The notes beneath the pieces are model-generated. The model saw only the letters and a list, made by a program, of their open reading frames with translations, did no database searches and had not been told where the DNA came from. A program made the position numbers and the translations under genes. From assembly GCA_017161075.1 (NCBI GenBank), contig CP046174.1, positions 62,001-126,000 on the forward strand: a stretch of 64,000 bases of DNA, given 5' to 3'. This document shows positions 9,001 through 18,050 of the stretch, piece after piece. The DNA is from Erysipelotrichaceae bacterium 66202529. Lineage in GTDB: Bacteria > Bacillota_I > Bacilli_A > Erysipelotrichales > Erysipelotrichaceae. The stretch's first letter is position 1, and the number at the start of each line of letters is the position of its first letter.

Positions 9001-9770
9001 GACAGAACTGTGAATATGATACTAAGCAGCAGTTTGAGCGTGCAGGAGCTGAGGTTGAAATTTATGTATTCAACAATTTGAATGTAGAAAGCATCGAACG
9101 CAGCCTGCGTGAGCTGAGTGAAAAAATCGCTTCCGCGCAGATTCTGATGGTAGTCGGTGGATTCTCCAGTGGTGATGAGCCGGATGGAAGCGGTAAGTTT
9201 ATCGCCAATGTGTTAAGTAATCCTTCCGTAAATAAAGCCGTACAGACACTGCTCGCAAATGACGGTTTGATTCTGGGTATCTGTAACGGATTCCAGGCAT
9301 TGATTAAATCCGGACTGTTGCCGTATGGTGATATCATGAAGCTGAGTGAAGAATCACCAACCCTGTTCAGAAATAATATCAACCGCCATGTATCCCATAT
9401 CGCAACAACAAAAATAACATCCAATAAGTCACCATGGCTGTCCAGCTTCACACCGGGGCAGGGACATTCCATTGCAATGTCACATGGTGAAGGAAAATTT
9501 GTAGTCAGTGATGAGGTTGCTAAACAGTTGTTTGAGAATGGACAGGTCGCAACACAGTATGTGGATCTGGAAAGAAATCCGACAATGAATGGTACCTACA
9601 ATATCAACGGTTCCAGCTATGCAATCGAAGGTATTACCTCAGCGGATGGAAGAATCTTCGGTAAGATGGGTCACAGTGAGCGTTATGAGGATGGTCTGTT
9701 TAAAAACATCGATGGAGATAAGTATCAGAATATCTTCGAGAACGGCGTAAATTATTTTAGAAATAAATAA
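6075..9770 (+). CDS. purL: Phosphoribosylformylglycinamidine synthase, single-chain
   Basis: A 1231-residue fused FGAM synthase that uses ATP and glutamine to convert FGAR to FGAM. The N-terminal and AIRS-like synthetase halves run to about residue 950 (DTYWSDHCRHTTFET; NETHNHPTEIEPFGGAST). A C-terminal glutamine amidotransferase domain starts near 965 (PVFPGQNCEYD), with the nucleophile Cys1070 in GICNGFQAL and His1137 in MSHGEG. The fused form is the Clostridium-type PurL rather than the Bacillus PurL/PurQ/PurS set. It lies between purE and the flotillin gene. Confidence 0.97.
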   Translation: MNYRVFVKKKEAFQVESASLFHELKQNLDLQGLQGIQMYNVYDVFHGDEHDMQLLKEKVLSEKVTDEVFDDIDLEGKTFIAYECLPGQYDQRADSAQQCLMLLNNKQDVVIKSGRIVILEGAVSEEDIQAVTRYLINPVEMREKDLAVLGYEEDVEIEPVPVLEGFRSLDEAGLEALRAEHGLAMTLADVKHIQSYFKEEEQRDLTLTELKVLDTYWSDHCRHTTFETILQNVKIEAGNLQDTIQKAYDLYLKLREDVHGNKKVMTLMDMATIAGKYLRKTGKLDDMEVSDEINACSVEITVDVDGEDQQWLLMFKNETHNHPTEIEPFGGASTCIGGAIRDPLSGRSYVYQAMRITGAGDITKDIKEALPNKLPQSRISKGAAAGYSSYGNQIGLATTYVKEIFNDGYVAKRMEVGAVVGAAPKENVVRKKPETGDIVVLIGGATGRDGVGGATGSSKEHNDTSLTKCSSEVQKGNAPIERKLQRLFRNPKATKLIKKANDFGAGGVSVAVGEIADGLRIDLDKVPVKYSGLSGTELAISESQERMAVLIEADKFEEFKQLAYEENLDSCIVAEVTEERRLVMSFHGEEIVNISRDFLDTNGVRGLQDVIIREGLSDTDPFHSEVTSLEDNLKQPNVASQIGLAEMFDASIGKSTVLMPFGGKYQLTETEGSVQKLPVFGFTDTCSIMTHGYHPELSLYSPYLGASYSVVEALARVTAMGGNYETCRLTNQEYFERLHTDPEKWGKPMQALLGLIEAEMAFETPAIGGKDSMSGTFNDISVPPTLITFAVTTEKTEHIISPEFKAVGNHIYYIKHTPKENKTPDYDELKANFAKVRDLIRKGSICSAATVKFGGLAEALCKMSFGNKIGVEVKTSENVFDLSIGSIVVESTEEIHEEAFVLIGKTTAADTICINEECITIDHAIAAWCERYNTIYPMSVDQEESVIETPEYTANERVHAKKTIDKPKVIIPVFPGQNCEYDTKQQFERAGAEVEIYVFNNLNVESIERSLRELSEKIASAQILMVVGGFSSGDEPDGSGKFIANVLSNPSVNKAVQTLLANDGLILGICNGFQALIKSGLLPYGDIMKLSEESPTLFRNNINRHVSHIATTKITSNKSPWLSSFTPGQGHSIAMSHGEGKFVVSDEVAKQLFENGQVATQYVDLERNPTMNGTYNINGSSYAIEGITSADGRIFGKMGHSERYEDGLFKNIDGDKYQNIFENGVNYFRNK

Positions 9771-9803
9771 GAGCAGCGGGTTTTCCGCAGGAAGGATGCA
9801 ATC

Positions 9804-11411
9804 ATGGATATACAAACCTATCTCCCTTATATAGCGGGAGCAGTTGTTATCATTCTGATTCTTCTGATCGTTACGATAGGCTATGTTAAGGCACCGCCTG
9901 ACACGGCCTATATCATTTCCGGTCTGAGGAAGAAAATCATTGTGGGAAAGGCAAGCATAAAAATTCCATTCCTGGAACGTCTTGATAAGCTGAGCCTGAA
10001 GCTGATTCCCATTGATGTAAAAACAAGCAGTATGGTTCCCACAGCGGATTATATCAATATTCAGGTAGATGCGGCAGTCAACGTTAAGGTTGGCAGTGAT
10101 AGCAATAAGCTGGAGCTGGCTGCACAGAACTTTCTGAATCAGAACAGTGATTATATGGCACGCGTTGCCCGTGAGGTTCTGGAAGGTAATATGCGTGAAA
10201 TTGTCGGACGTATGCGTCTGGAGGAAATGGTGAGTGACCGCCAGAAGTTCGCAGAGCTTGTAAAAGAGAATGCCATGCCCGATCTTGCGGCTATGGGATT
10301 GAATATCGTAAGCTTCAATGTGCAGAACTTCACAGATGCTAATGGAGTTATTGACGATTTGGGTATTGATAATATTTCACAAATCAAAAAGAAAGCAGCA
10401 ATCGCCAAGGCTGAGGCAGATAAGGAAATTGCTGTTGCGAAAGCAGATGCGGATCGTCAGGCAAATGATGCCAGAGTTGCGGCAGAGCGTGAGATTGCAA
10501 TCAAGAACAATGATTTGAGTATACAGAAAGCAGAATTAAAGAAGGTTGCGGATGTAAAGCAGGCTACTGCGGATGCTGCTTATGAAATTGAAAAGGAAAA
10601 CCAGAGAAAGACGATTGAAGTCACCTCGGCAGATGCCAATATTGCTAAGCAGGAAAGAGAAGTTCTGTTGAAATCAAAAGAGGCAGAGGTCAAGGAAAAG
10701 GCTTTAGAGGCAGAGGTCAAGAAGCAGGCTGAAGCTGAAAAATTCGCGATACAGCAGAAAGCAGATGCAGAGCTGTATACGCGTCAAAAGGAAGCAGAAG
10801 CAAAGAAATTTGAGATTCAGCAGGAAGCGGAAGCACAGCGTGCAAAAGCGGATGCAGACCGCTACAGTCGGGAGCGGGAAGCACAGGGGATTCAGCTGGT
10901 CGGAGAGGCAGAGGCAGAAGCGATACGTGCAAAAGGTATTGCCGAAGCACAGGCTATGGATAAAAAAGCCGAAGCCTATCAGAAATATACCGGGGCTGCC
11001 GTTGCGGAAATGCTGATCAAGGTTCTGCCGGATGTGGCAGGTAAGATTGCAGAGCCATTAACACAGATTGATAAGATTACGGTCATCGGTTCCGGAAATG
11101 AATCCAGCAGCATTGACTCTGTAGCCGGAAACGTTCCAGGTGTCATGACCAAGCTGTTTGAGTCCATGAAGGAAACGACCGGGATTGATCTTGGAGAAAT
11201 TGTTAGAGCGAATACATATGACGCCAAGGTCACAAGAAATGTTAATTTCTCCGGTATTCCTGCGAATGATAATGATACCAATGTCGTAGTACAGGCTCCG
11301 GAAAGCAAAGAGAAGCCGGAAACGAAAAAAACAAAGGCATTAGAAGAACCGGAAGAAAAAAAGCCTGTGGTGAAGAAAAAAGACAGTGATAAAATGTCCT
11401 GGGAAAAATAA
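9804..11411 (+). CDS. Flotillin-like SPFH-domain protein
   Basis: A 535-residue protein with one N-terminal membrane segment (about 8-28), an SPFH/band-7 domain (about 30-210), a long Ala/Glu/Lys coiled-coil region (about 200-400, with many AEA repeats as in flotillins), and a charged Lys/Glu-rich tail. Flotillins scaffold membrane microdomains on the cytoplasmic face. It sits in the same direction between purL and purM (33 and 21 bases), so it should be co-transcribed with purine synthesis, an unusual position. Usual flotillin partners such as NfeD were not seen beside it. Confidence 0.9.
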   Translation: MDIQTYLPYIAGAVVIILILLIVTIGYVKAPPDTAYIISGLRKKIIVGKASIKIPFLERLDKLSLKLIPIDVKTSSMVPTADYINIQVDAAVNVKVGSDSNKLELAAQNFLNQNSDYMARVAREVLEGNMREIVGRMRLEEMVSDRQKFAELVKENAMPDLAAMGLNIVSFNVQNFTDANGVIDDLGIDNISQIKKKAAIAKAEADKEIAVAKADADRQANDARVAAEREIAIKNNDLSIQKAELKKVADVKQATADAAYEIEKENQRKTIEVTSADANIAKQEREVLLKSKEAEVKEKALEAEVKKQAEAEKFAIQQKADAELYTRQKEAEAKKFEIQQEAEAQRAKADADRYSREREAQGIQLVGEAEAEAIRAKGIAEAQAMDKKAEAYQKYTGAAVAEMLIKVLPDVAGKIAEPLTQIDKITVIGSGNESSSIDSVAGNVPGVMTKLFESMKETTGIDLGEIVRANTYDAKVTRNVNFSGIPANDNDTNVVVQAPESKEKPETKKTKALEEPEEKKPVVKKKDSDKMSWEK

Positions 11412-11432
11412 GAGAAGAAAGCGAGAACGTGT

Positions 11433-12464
11433 ATGAGTGATAAATATAGAGAAGCCGGAGTCGATCTGGAAGCCGGATATGAATCCGTTCGTCTGATTAA
11501 AAGCCATGTCGCAAGAACAAAGGTAAAGGGTGCGATTGATTCCATTGGAGCCTTTGGCGGTATGTTTGATCTTTCCGTATTAAACATGAAAGAGCCTGTT
11601 CTGGTAAGCGGAACGGATGGTGTCGGAACCAAGCTGCTAGTTGCATTTGAAATGGATAAGCATGACAGCGTAGGTATTGATGCGGTGGCAATGTGTGTAA
11701 ATGATGTACTGGTACAGGGCGCAGCTCCTATCTTCTTTTTGGACTACCTTGCAGTAGGCAAAAACGAACCAAAGAAAATCGAACAGCTTGTAAAAGGTGT
11801 GGCTGACGGCTGCGTACAGGCGGAATGTGCATTGATTGGTGGAGAAACAGCAGAAATGCCGGATATGTATGATGTAAAGCATTATGATATTGCAGGATTC
11901 TGTGTTGGTGCGGTGGATAAATGCAATCTGCTGGACGGACAGAAAATTGAGGAAGGCAATGTGCTGATCGGACTTCCAAGCAGCGGCGTTCATTCCAACG
12001 GATTCTCTTTGATCCGTAAGGTGCTGTTAAAGGATGCAAAGCTGGATTTACATAAGGAATACGAGGAAATTGGCAATCAGAAGCTTGGGGATGTGCTGTT
12101 AACTCCTACCAAAATATATGTAAAGGCAATTAAGCATCTGCTTGGCAAGGTGGATATCAAGGGCATGAGCCACATCACCGGTGGCGGCTTCTATGAAAAT
12201 GTGCCGAGAATGCTGAAGGAAGGACAGGGCGTAACGATTGATACAACTGCCTATCCTCATAAACCTATCTTCGATATGATTGCCAAGTATGGCAATATTC
12301 CGATGGAAGAAATGTGCAATGTTTTCAATATGGGAATCGGATTCATGATGGCAGTTGATAAGAAAGATGTGGATACCGTACAGCAGCTGTTGCAGGAAAT
12401 CGGTGAGGAAGCCTATGTCATCGGTGAAGTTACAAATAGTGGAAGTGTGGATTTGAAATGGTAA
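11433..12464 (+). CDS. purM: Phosphoribosylformylglycinamidine cyclo-ligase (AIR synthetase)
   Basis: A 343-residue PurM that closes FGAM to AIR with ATP. Visible motifs are [12 protein letters not shown] near residue 65, [11 protein letters not shown] near 135, [15 protein letters not shown] near 180, and [15 protein letters not shown] near 245. The length is normal. It resumes the purine operon after the flotillin gene and overlaps purN by seven bases. Confidence 0.97.
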   Translation: MSDKYREAGVDLEAGYESVRLIKSHVARTKVKGAIDSIGAFGGMFDLSVLNMKEPVLVSGTDGVGTKLLVAFEMDKHDSVGIDAVAMCVNDVLVQGAAPIFFLDYLAVGKNEPKKIEQLVKGVADGCVQAECALIGGETAEMPDMYDVKHYDIAGFCVGAVDKCNLLDGQKIEEGNVLIGLPSSGVHSNGFSLIRKVLLKDAKLDLHKEYEEIGNQKLGDVLLTPTKIYVKAIKHLLGKVDIKGMSHITGGGFYENVPRMLKEGQGVTIDTTAYPHKPIFDMIAKYGNIPMEEMCNVFNMGIGFMMAVDKKDVDTVQQLLQEIGEEAYVIGEVTNSGSVDLKW

Positions 12465-13045
12465 ATATCGCGATATTTGCGAGCGGTAACGGCTCCAATT
12501 TCGAGAATATTATACAGGAAATCAACAACGGCCATGTGAACAATGCCGTATGCAGAGTACTGATCGTCGATAAGGAACAGGCGTATGCAAGGCAGCGGGC
12601 AGCGAAGCTGAATATTCCGTGCGTGTTTGTAAATCCAAAGGATTATGCAGGCAAGGAACCCTATGAGCAAAAGATTATGGAAGTATTAAAAGAGCATAAG
12701 GTGGAGCTAATCGTTCTGGCAGGATATATGCGTTTTATCGGTAAGGTGCTGCTGGACAATTATCCTAGACGTATTATCAATCTTCATCCGGCTTATCTGC
12801 CAAGCTTTCCGGGAGCACACAGCATTCAGGATGCTTATGAAGCAAAGGTAGATTTTACGGGTGTAACCGTACATTTTGTGGATGAAGGTGTGGATACCGG
12901 GGAAATTATCCATCAGGAAAAAATAAGCATAGACCCGTCATGGTCTTTGGATATACTGGAGGAGCATGTACATGCGATGGAGTATGATATGTTTCCAAAA
13001 GTTGTAAAGTATGTATGTAAAATGATAGAAAGCGAGGAAGCATAA
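12458..13045 (+). CDS. purN: Phosphoribosylglycinamide formyltransferase
   Basis: A 195-residue PurN that transfers a formyl group from 10-formyl-THF to GAR. It shows the N-terminal [15 protein letters not shown] loop, the catalytic Asn-Leu-His-Pro in [17 protein letters not shown], and the conserved Asp in [11 protein letters not shown]. Its start lies within the last codons of purM and its stop shares one base with the purH start, so the three genes are translationally coupled. Confidence 0.97.
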   Translation: MVNIAIFASGNGSNFENIIQEINNGHVNNAVCRVLIVDKEQAYARQRAAKLNIPCVFVNPKDYAGKEPYEQKIMEVLKEHKVELIVLAGYMRFIGKVLLDNYPRRIINLHPAYLPSFPGAHSIQDAYEAKVDFTGVTVHFVDEGVDTGEIIHQEKISIDPSWSLDILEEHVHAMEYDMFPKVVKYVCKMIESEEA

Positions 13046-14577
13046 TGAAGCGAGCATTGGTCAGTGTTTCTGATAAGACAAATCTGGTTGAATTTGTATC
13101 CGGTCTTGTTGATCTGGGATATGAAATCATATCTACCGGAGGTACAAAAAAGGCTTTGGAGGCTGCAGGACTGAAAACAATTGGTATTTCAGAGGTTACA
13201 GGTTTTCCGGAAATCATGGACGGACGTGTAAAAACTCTGCATCCTAAGGTTCATGGAGCTCTGCTGTGTGTACGGGATAATCCGGATCATGTACGCCAGA
13301 TTGAAGAGTTGGGTATCCGCTATATTGATTTGGTATGTGTAAATTTGTATCCATTTAAAGAAACGGTACAAAAACCGGGAGTCAGCCATGAGGAAATTAT
13401 CGAGAATATCGATATTGGCGGCCCAAGTATGCTGCGCAGTGCTTCTAAGAATTATAAATTTATCCCAGTTATCTGTGATCCTAACGATTACGAGGGTGTA
13501 TTAAAAGAACTACGTGAGAACGGGGAAACCTGCCCTGTCACAAGAGAATATCTTGCGGCAAAGGTATTCCGACATACAGCAAGCTATGATGCGATGATTG
13601 CAAGCTACCTGACAGAGAGAACCGGTGAAAAATATCCTGAAAAGTTCACCATTACATTTGATAAGGTACAGGATTTGCGCTATGGAGAAAATCCACATCA
13701 GAGTGCGGCATTCTATAAGGGGATGAATCCACAGTATTCTCTGGCAAATGCAAAGCAGCTGCATGGAAAGGAATTATCCTATAACAATATTCAGGATGGG
13801 AATGCGGCTATTGAAATTCTAAAAGATTTTGAAGGACAGCCTGCCGCTGTAGGCTTGAAGCACATGAATCCATGTGGTGTTGGCATCGGTGCTACCATTG
13901 AGGAAGCCTGGGACAAAGCGTATGAGGCAGATCCGGTATCCATTTTTGGCGGTATCGTTGCATTTAATGAGCCGATTCATGCGGCAGTGGCAGAGAAGCT
14001 GTCAAAGATTTTCCTGGAAATTATTATTGCGCCTGCCTTTGATGAGGATGCGTTTGAAATCTTATCAAAGAAGAAAAATATCCGTTTGATGCAGTTGGAT
14101 ACAACGCTGGATGTTAATGCCAGATATAAGGTAACCAATGTCAATGACGGGCTGCTTGTTCAGGATATTGACGATCATAAAATCACTGCTGCAGATCTTC
14201 GCTGTGTGACAAACCGCAAGCCGACAGAGGAAGAAATTGAACAGCTGCTGTTTGCATGGAAGGTTGTCAAGCATGTGAAATCAAATGCCATTGTTCTTGT
14301 GAAGGATAACATGACGATTGGTGTCGGTGCCGGACAAATGAATCGTGTCGGTGCGGCAAAAATTGCTTTGGAACAGGCAGGAGAAAAAGCAAAGGGTTCT
14401 ATTATGAGCTCGGATGCATTCTTCCCAATGCCGGATACGGTGGAAGAGGCAGTAAAAGCTGGGGTAACAGCAATCATCCAGCCAGGAGGATCCATTAAGG
14501 ATCAGTTATCCATAGATGTATGCAACGAGCATGGTATTGCGATGGTTTACACAGGAGTACGTCATTTCAAACACTAA
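13045..14577 (+). CDS. purH: AICAR transformylase/IMP cyclohydrolase
   Basis: A 510-residue bifunctional enzyme for the last two steps to IMP. The N-terminal MGS-like cyclohydrolase domain (about 1-190) has SVSDKTNLVEF, STGGTKKAL and GGPSMLRSASKN. The C-terminal transformylase has KHMNPCGVGIG and the LRYGENPHQSAAFY segment, and ends in YTGVRHFKH. Last gene of this purine operon; purC, purF, purD and purB are not nearby. A strong terminator follows about 100 bases later. Confidence 0.97.
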   Translation: MKRALVSVSDKTNLVEFVSGLVDLGYEIISTGGTKKALEAAGLKTIGISEVTGFPEIMDGRVKTLHPKVHGALLCVRDNPDHVRQIEELGIRYIDLVCVNLYPFKETVQKPGVSHEEIIENIDIGGPSMLRSASKNYKFIPVICDPNDYEGVLKELRENGETCPVTREYLAAKVFRHTASYDAMIASYLTERTGEKYPEKFTITFDKVQDLRYGENPHQSAAFYKGMNPQYSLANAKQLHGKELSYNNIQDGNAAIEILKDFEGQPAAVGLKHMNPCGVGIGATIEEAWDKAYEADPVSIFGGIVAFNEPIHAAVAEKLSKIFLEIIIAPAFDEDAFEILSKKKNIRLMQLDTTLDVNARYKVTNVNDGLLVQDIDDHKITAADLRCVTNRKPTEEEIEQLLFAWKVVKHVKSNAIVLVKDNMTIGVGAGQMNRVGAAKIALEQAGEKAKGSIMSSDAFFPMPDTVEEAVKAGVTAIIQPGGSIKDQLSIDVCNEHGIAMVYTGVRHFKH

Positions 14578-14676
14578 TAGCATCATTTGAAAAGAGAACA
14601 CCATATTCGATTGGGTTCTAAGAATACAAATTAAAGCAATTAAGGTATGCATACCATTTCTATTTAAACATAAGAA

Positions 14677-14699
14677 AAGAAGTCCTCGGACTTCTTTTT
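14677..14699 (+). terminator. Terminator of the purine operon
   Basis: AAGAAGTCC (14677-14685) mirrored by GGACTTCTT (14688-14696), then more T. The A-rich left side means it may also work for transcripts arriving from the minus strand. Confidence 0.85.
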
Positions 14700-14992
14700 C
14701 ATATGAGATATTCTCAAACATCAATAGACTGGTGGATATTTATTAAACGTAATCAGTCTGGCCTCTTATAAGACTAGTGGACTTAAATTAGTACTGCAGT
14801 AGCCATTTTTAGATATTAGTTAAGCTGTATATGTAACTAAAGAGCGATTCTTGGATTACAAACTTTATGAAATGCGTATAAGCAGGCAATTTAGCTGAAT
14901 GTACTTTGTATGGTCTGACATAGAAATATGTATGAAAATACTGTAATCATAGCGATGCGGTGATTTAATGGTGTCTGATATGGGCATTGATT
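14700..14992. other. Intergenic region between convergent operons
   Basis: About 290 AT-rich bases between purH and the convergent ABC operon. I see no gene with a ribosome site and no clear structure. Confidence 0.4.
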
Positions 14993-15358
14993 TTATTTAT
15001 CAGGCACGATATTCGGAAGCATCTGTTCCATGTAAGAAAACTTTTTATGAATCATAAGGGCTGATATGACAAGGATACCTCTTGCGATCGGCTGAAACAG
15101 TAACAGGGATTTTTGATCTGCAGTGATGGATATGGAAGTAGTAAGCATGCAGACCAGGGGTAACACGATTTCAACAAACAGATGTAAAAGATACAAGGTG
15201 CAATTCATCTGTTTCCTTCGCAAGATATTGTAATTGTAAATCCAGATTAACAGGAAGGCTGCCAATGCGAAGGGATACTGATTGCTCATAATTGCAAAAT
15301 CAAACAAAAGAACCCCAATCATAGCTGGTAAAAGGTACAGCATTTTTTTTAATTGCAC
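14993..15358 (-). CDS. Small membrane protein of the ABC operon
   Basis: A 121-residue protein with about four hydrophobic segments and few charged residues apart from short loops (Asn-Ile-Leu-Arg-Arg-Lys near 50), probably an integral membrane protein. I choose the GTG start at 15358 because AGGAGG lies seven bases before it. It is the last gene of the GntR-ABC operon, about 20 bases after the ATPase. No family recognised; it may be an accessory membrane subunit. Confidence 0.55.
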   Translation of the reverse strand: MQLKKMLYLLPAMIGVLLFDFAIMSNQYPFALAAFLLIWIYNYNILRRKQMNCTLYLLHLFVEIVLPLVCMLTTSISITADQKSLLLFQPIARGILVISALMIHKKFSYMEQMLPNIVPDK

Positions 15359-15378
15359 GGACAGACCTCCTTTCAAAA

Positions 15379-16071
15379 CTATTTTCTAACAGCCGGGCGA
15401 TAAGGATCCAGCAAAGCGCGCAGATCTTTTCCACTTTCATTCAGCTCATCCATCATGATGTCTTCCTGTATCATTCCATCATCCAGAACAACACAGCGGT
15501 CAATCACGGTTTCAATCTCTTCTATGTTATGCGTGGAAATCAGAATAATGACATCTTCTTTCACCTGTTCGATTAAAAGTCTTACTGTATCCTCTTTGGC
15601 ATAGATATCCAATGTCGTGAATGGTTCATCCAGAATTATGAGTTTAGCATTCATTGCAAAGCCGGCACTTATTTCCACCTTTAGCTGCTGACCTTTGGAA
15701 AGACTTTTTATTGTATCAAAGATACTGACCTCAAATTGATCCAGCAGCTCGAAATAACGTTTCTTAGAAAAGGAAGGATAATACAGTGTCAGAAATTCAC
15801 CATATTCCTTTGCACTCATATAAGGAAAGAAGCTTCCATCCTCTGTTATGAAAGCGATCTGTTCAAATTGTTCCTCAACCGGTTTGTTATGAAGTGTTAT
15901 CCATCCCTCATCCAGGGGAAGCAGGTTCAGGATCGCTTTCAGCAGCGTGGTTTTACCGCTGCCATTTCTACCCAGAATACCGGTTATTTCACCCTCGCGA
16001 AATTGTATGGATGTGCTGCGCAATCCCCGGTTATTGGAGTATAGTTTTTTTACATTTTCTAATATCAGCAT
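15379..16071 (-). CDS. ABC transporter ATP-binding protein
   Basis: A 230-residue ABC ATPase: Walker A LGRNGSGKTTLL near residue 35, signature LSKGQQLKVEIS near 125, Walker B KLIILDEPFTTLD near 150, and the switch His in STHNIEE. It resembles the YtrB/bacteriocin-export group and should drive the membrane proteins encoded beside it. It starts four bases after the permease stop, with GGAGAGG upstream. Substrate unknown; cell-envelope antibiotic response is a common role for such GntR-linked operons. Confidence 0.9.
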   Translation of the reverse strand: MLILENVKKLYSNNRGLRSTSIQFREGEITGILGRNGSGKTTLLKAILNLLPLDEGWITLHNKPVEEQFEQIAFITEDGSFFPYMSAKEYGEFLTLYYPSFSKKRYFELLDQFEVSIFDTIKSLSKGQQLKVEISAGFAMNAKLIILDEPFTTLDIYAKEDTVRLLIEQVKEDVIILISTHNIEEIETVIDRCVVLDDGMIQEDIMMDELNESGKDLRALLDPYRPAVRK

Positions 16072-16074
16072 ATT

Positions 16075-16818
16075 TTATCCTCTCCGCTGTATGAAATAAC
16101 AGCATCTTTTTATATTTATAGTGAATATGATGCTAAATAAAAGAGGAATCAGCATCATCCAAAAAGCAGAATGCCATACGGTATAGCATAGATAAACTAG
16201 AACCAGATACCCGATATAGATCCACCCACTTGCTTTGGATGTTTCTGCTTTTAGCTCATGAATAATAGAGGTAGTGCCTGTAACAATAGACAGAAACAGG
16301 CTGAGTAAGACTGCGAATGATGAAAATGATGACGGATATAGCAAAGGATATGCATTTTGAATTGCCAAAAATGCAGGAAAGGATCGATATTCTTCGGGCA
16401 CATATAACTGGCGGTTATCCAGCAGCTGTAAATGATGCTGGAAGGAAAGATACAGAATAGAGAGACTAAGGATATAGAATATGATAATGATAACTGCAAA
16501 AAGCAAAGCATCAGCAAATATGCGCGTCTTTTCTGTGTATGCCAGCAGCATCCATCTTGTTTTTCCACGACGATAGTCTGCAATCGTTCGCAGCGTATAG
16601 AAGAAAAACAGAATGACTAGGAATGCAATTGTAATTCCATAAAATAAGCTATAGGAGAAGGGAAGGAATTTAATCCAGGTATCCATATCTCTAAGGGAAG
16701 AAATATTCGAGGCAATTCTCTGCATAATGATCGCACTAACAATCAAATATGCCAACAGGATTGCCAGCAGCACTCTCCATAAACGCCGCATATGCTGGAC
16801 CAGTTCTCGTTTCAGCAT
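16075..16818 (-). CDS. ABC transporter membrane protein
   Basis: A 247-residue hydrophobic protein with about six membrane segments, likely the permease partner of the adjacent ATPase. The reading frame is open from a GTG at 16827, but GGAGGTGAT lies eight bases before the ATG at 16818, so I use that start. Part of the YtrA-type GntR operon. Sequence too divergent to name a substrate. Confidence 0.7.
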   Translation of the reverse strand: MLKRELVQHMRRLWRVLLAILLAYLIVSAIIMQRIASNISSLRDMDTWIKFLPFSYSLFYGITIAFLVILFFFYTLRTIADYRRGKTRWMLLAYTEKTRIFADALLFAVIIIIFYILSLSILYLSFQHHLQLLDNRQLYVPEEYRSFPAFLAIQNAYPLLYPSSFSSFAVLLSLFLSIVTGTTSIIHELKAETSKASGWIYIGYLVLVYLCYTVWHSAFWMMLIPLLFSIIFTINIKRCCYFIQRRG

Positions 16819-16823
16819 TTCCA

Positions 16824-18050
16824 TCACCTCCGAAATGTGACCGGGTAGTTAATTGCCGGCATTTCTATAGCATTTGTTTTTACATGCAATAAATCCAGTG
16901 TTCCTATGTAAAGCGTTTTTTCAAAATCCATTACAATGACAGTATTGATAAAGTAGTCTGCATCCTTATACATGGAAGCATAAATTTTTCCGTTTTTATA
17001 TAAAATATCATTGATAATAACAGAATTGCCATCTGTATCCTTTGAAAGAATATCACTGTTTTCTGTTGCCTTCACCTTCATGCTGTCAGTATTCAGTACC
17101 TGCAGCTTATTGTCATATATGAAGCAGATATATTCGTCATTTTGATATAATGCACTTAAATAACTGTTGTTGTTTATCGTTATTTCCTTTATCTGATTGC
17201 CCTTATCATCATATTTTGTTATATACAGTTGATTGTCTTTTTGACTGAATACGATCAGGTGATTTGAGGATATTCGCAAGGCCAGATAATTACGATTCGT
17301 TCTCAGCTTTGTAAGCTTCTCCACATCCAGGCGATTATCCATTGAATAATAATTTTGATCCTGTGTGGGAATAGCGTACTGTTTTACAGATTCCCGTTCT
17401 TTAGCACGATATATATAATTGTATCCGCTCATGCTAATCGTGCTTGGAGGCAGGATGTAATAGTATCCATGATAGTATACAGGCTGACTCCATTCTTCAC
17501 TTCCCTCAAAATTCTCAGGTTCGATCCAGCTTGATGATGCAATTCCATTCGTACCTTTTTCATAATAGGCCTGTTCCTTCAGGATATGCTGTTCGTCTGC
17601 TTTATAAATCAATTCTGTTTGTATAAAGCCTAAATCTTTAAAGTTATTGTTTTTATCTGTATACATTACGGATAAATAAAGCTTCGCTTGATTCAGTTTT
17701 CTTTCATAGAGTGGTGTTGATGCATCATATTGCTCCTGAGCTTTTTGCCAGTCACTTATGGGCTTACAGTCGTCATCACGTACATAAGTGAAGTTTAAAG
17801 AGGAGCGGCTTGGATCCTTCTGTGATTTTTTTATTTCGTGATGCTGCTGCGTATCGTTATCATAAGAAACAAGTATCGAAGCATCATTCAGTGAAACAAT
17901 ACTGTCAAAAGGAATGCTTTTCAATACAGAGCGATTGCCCTGTTCATTTTTTAGTGGAAAACGGGCATGTTTTGCCGTGAAGAGAAAAACACTTGAACAT
18001 AGCACTCCAATCAACGCAATTACAATCATAAAGGTGGTTGTTTTCCTCAT
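16824..18050 (-). CDS. Membrane-anchored beta-propeller-like protein
   Basis: A 408-residue protein with one N-terminal membrane anchor (about 8-28 from the chosen start) and a long outer portion rich in Tyr, Asn, Asp and Lys. Repeated short strands such as DDKGNQIKEITI and KDNQLYITKYD suggest a beta-propeller-like sensor or binding domain; this is an inference. I use the ATG at 18050, which forms an ATGA overlap with the upstream stop and has AGGAGG before it; the longer open frame overlaps the previous gene. It probably works with the ABC system. Confidence 0.6.
   Translation of the reverse strand: MRKTTTFMIVIALIGVLCSSVFLFTAKHARFPLKNEQGNRSVLKSIPFDSIVSLNDASILVSYDNDTQQHHEIKKSQKDPSRSSLNFTYVRDDDCKPISDWQKAQEQYDASTPLYERKLNQAKLYLSVMYTDKNNNFKDLGFIQTELIYKADEQHILKEQAYYEKGTNGIASSSWIEPENFEGSEEWSQPVYYHGYYYILPPSTISMSGYNYIYRAKERESVKQYAIPTQDQNYYSMDNRLDVEKLTKLRTNRNYLALRISSNHLIVFSQKDNQLYITKYDDKGNQIKEITINNNSYLSALYQNDEYICFIYDNKLQVLNTDSMKVKATENSDILSKDTDGNSVIINDILYKNGKIYASMYKDADYFINTVIVMDFEKTLYIGTLDLLHVKTNAIEMPAINYPVTFRR

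Noticed and set aside
10979..11632. 217-codon open frame on the minus strand across flotillin and purM
   Set aside because: Spans two real genes in antisense; composition is a mirror of theirs.
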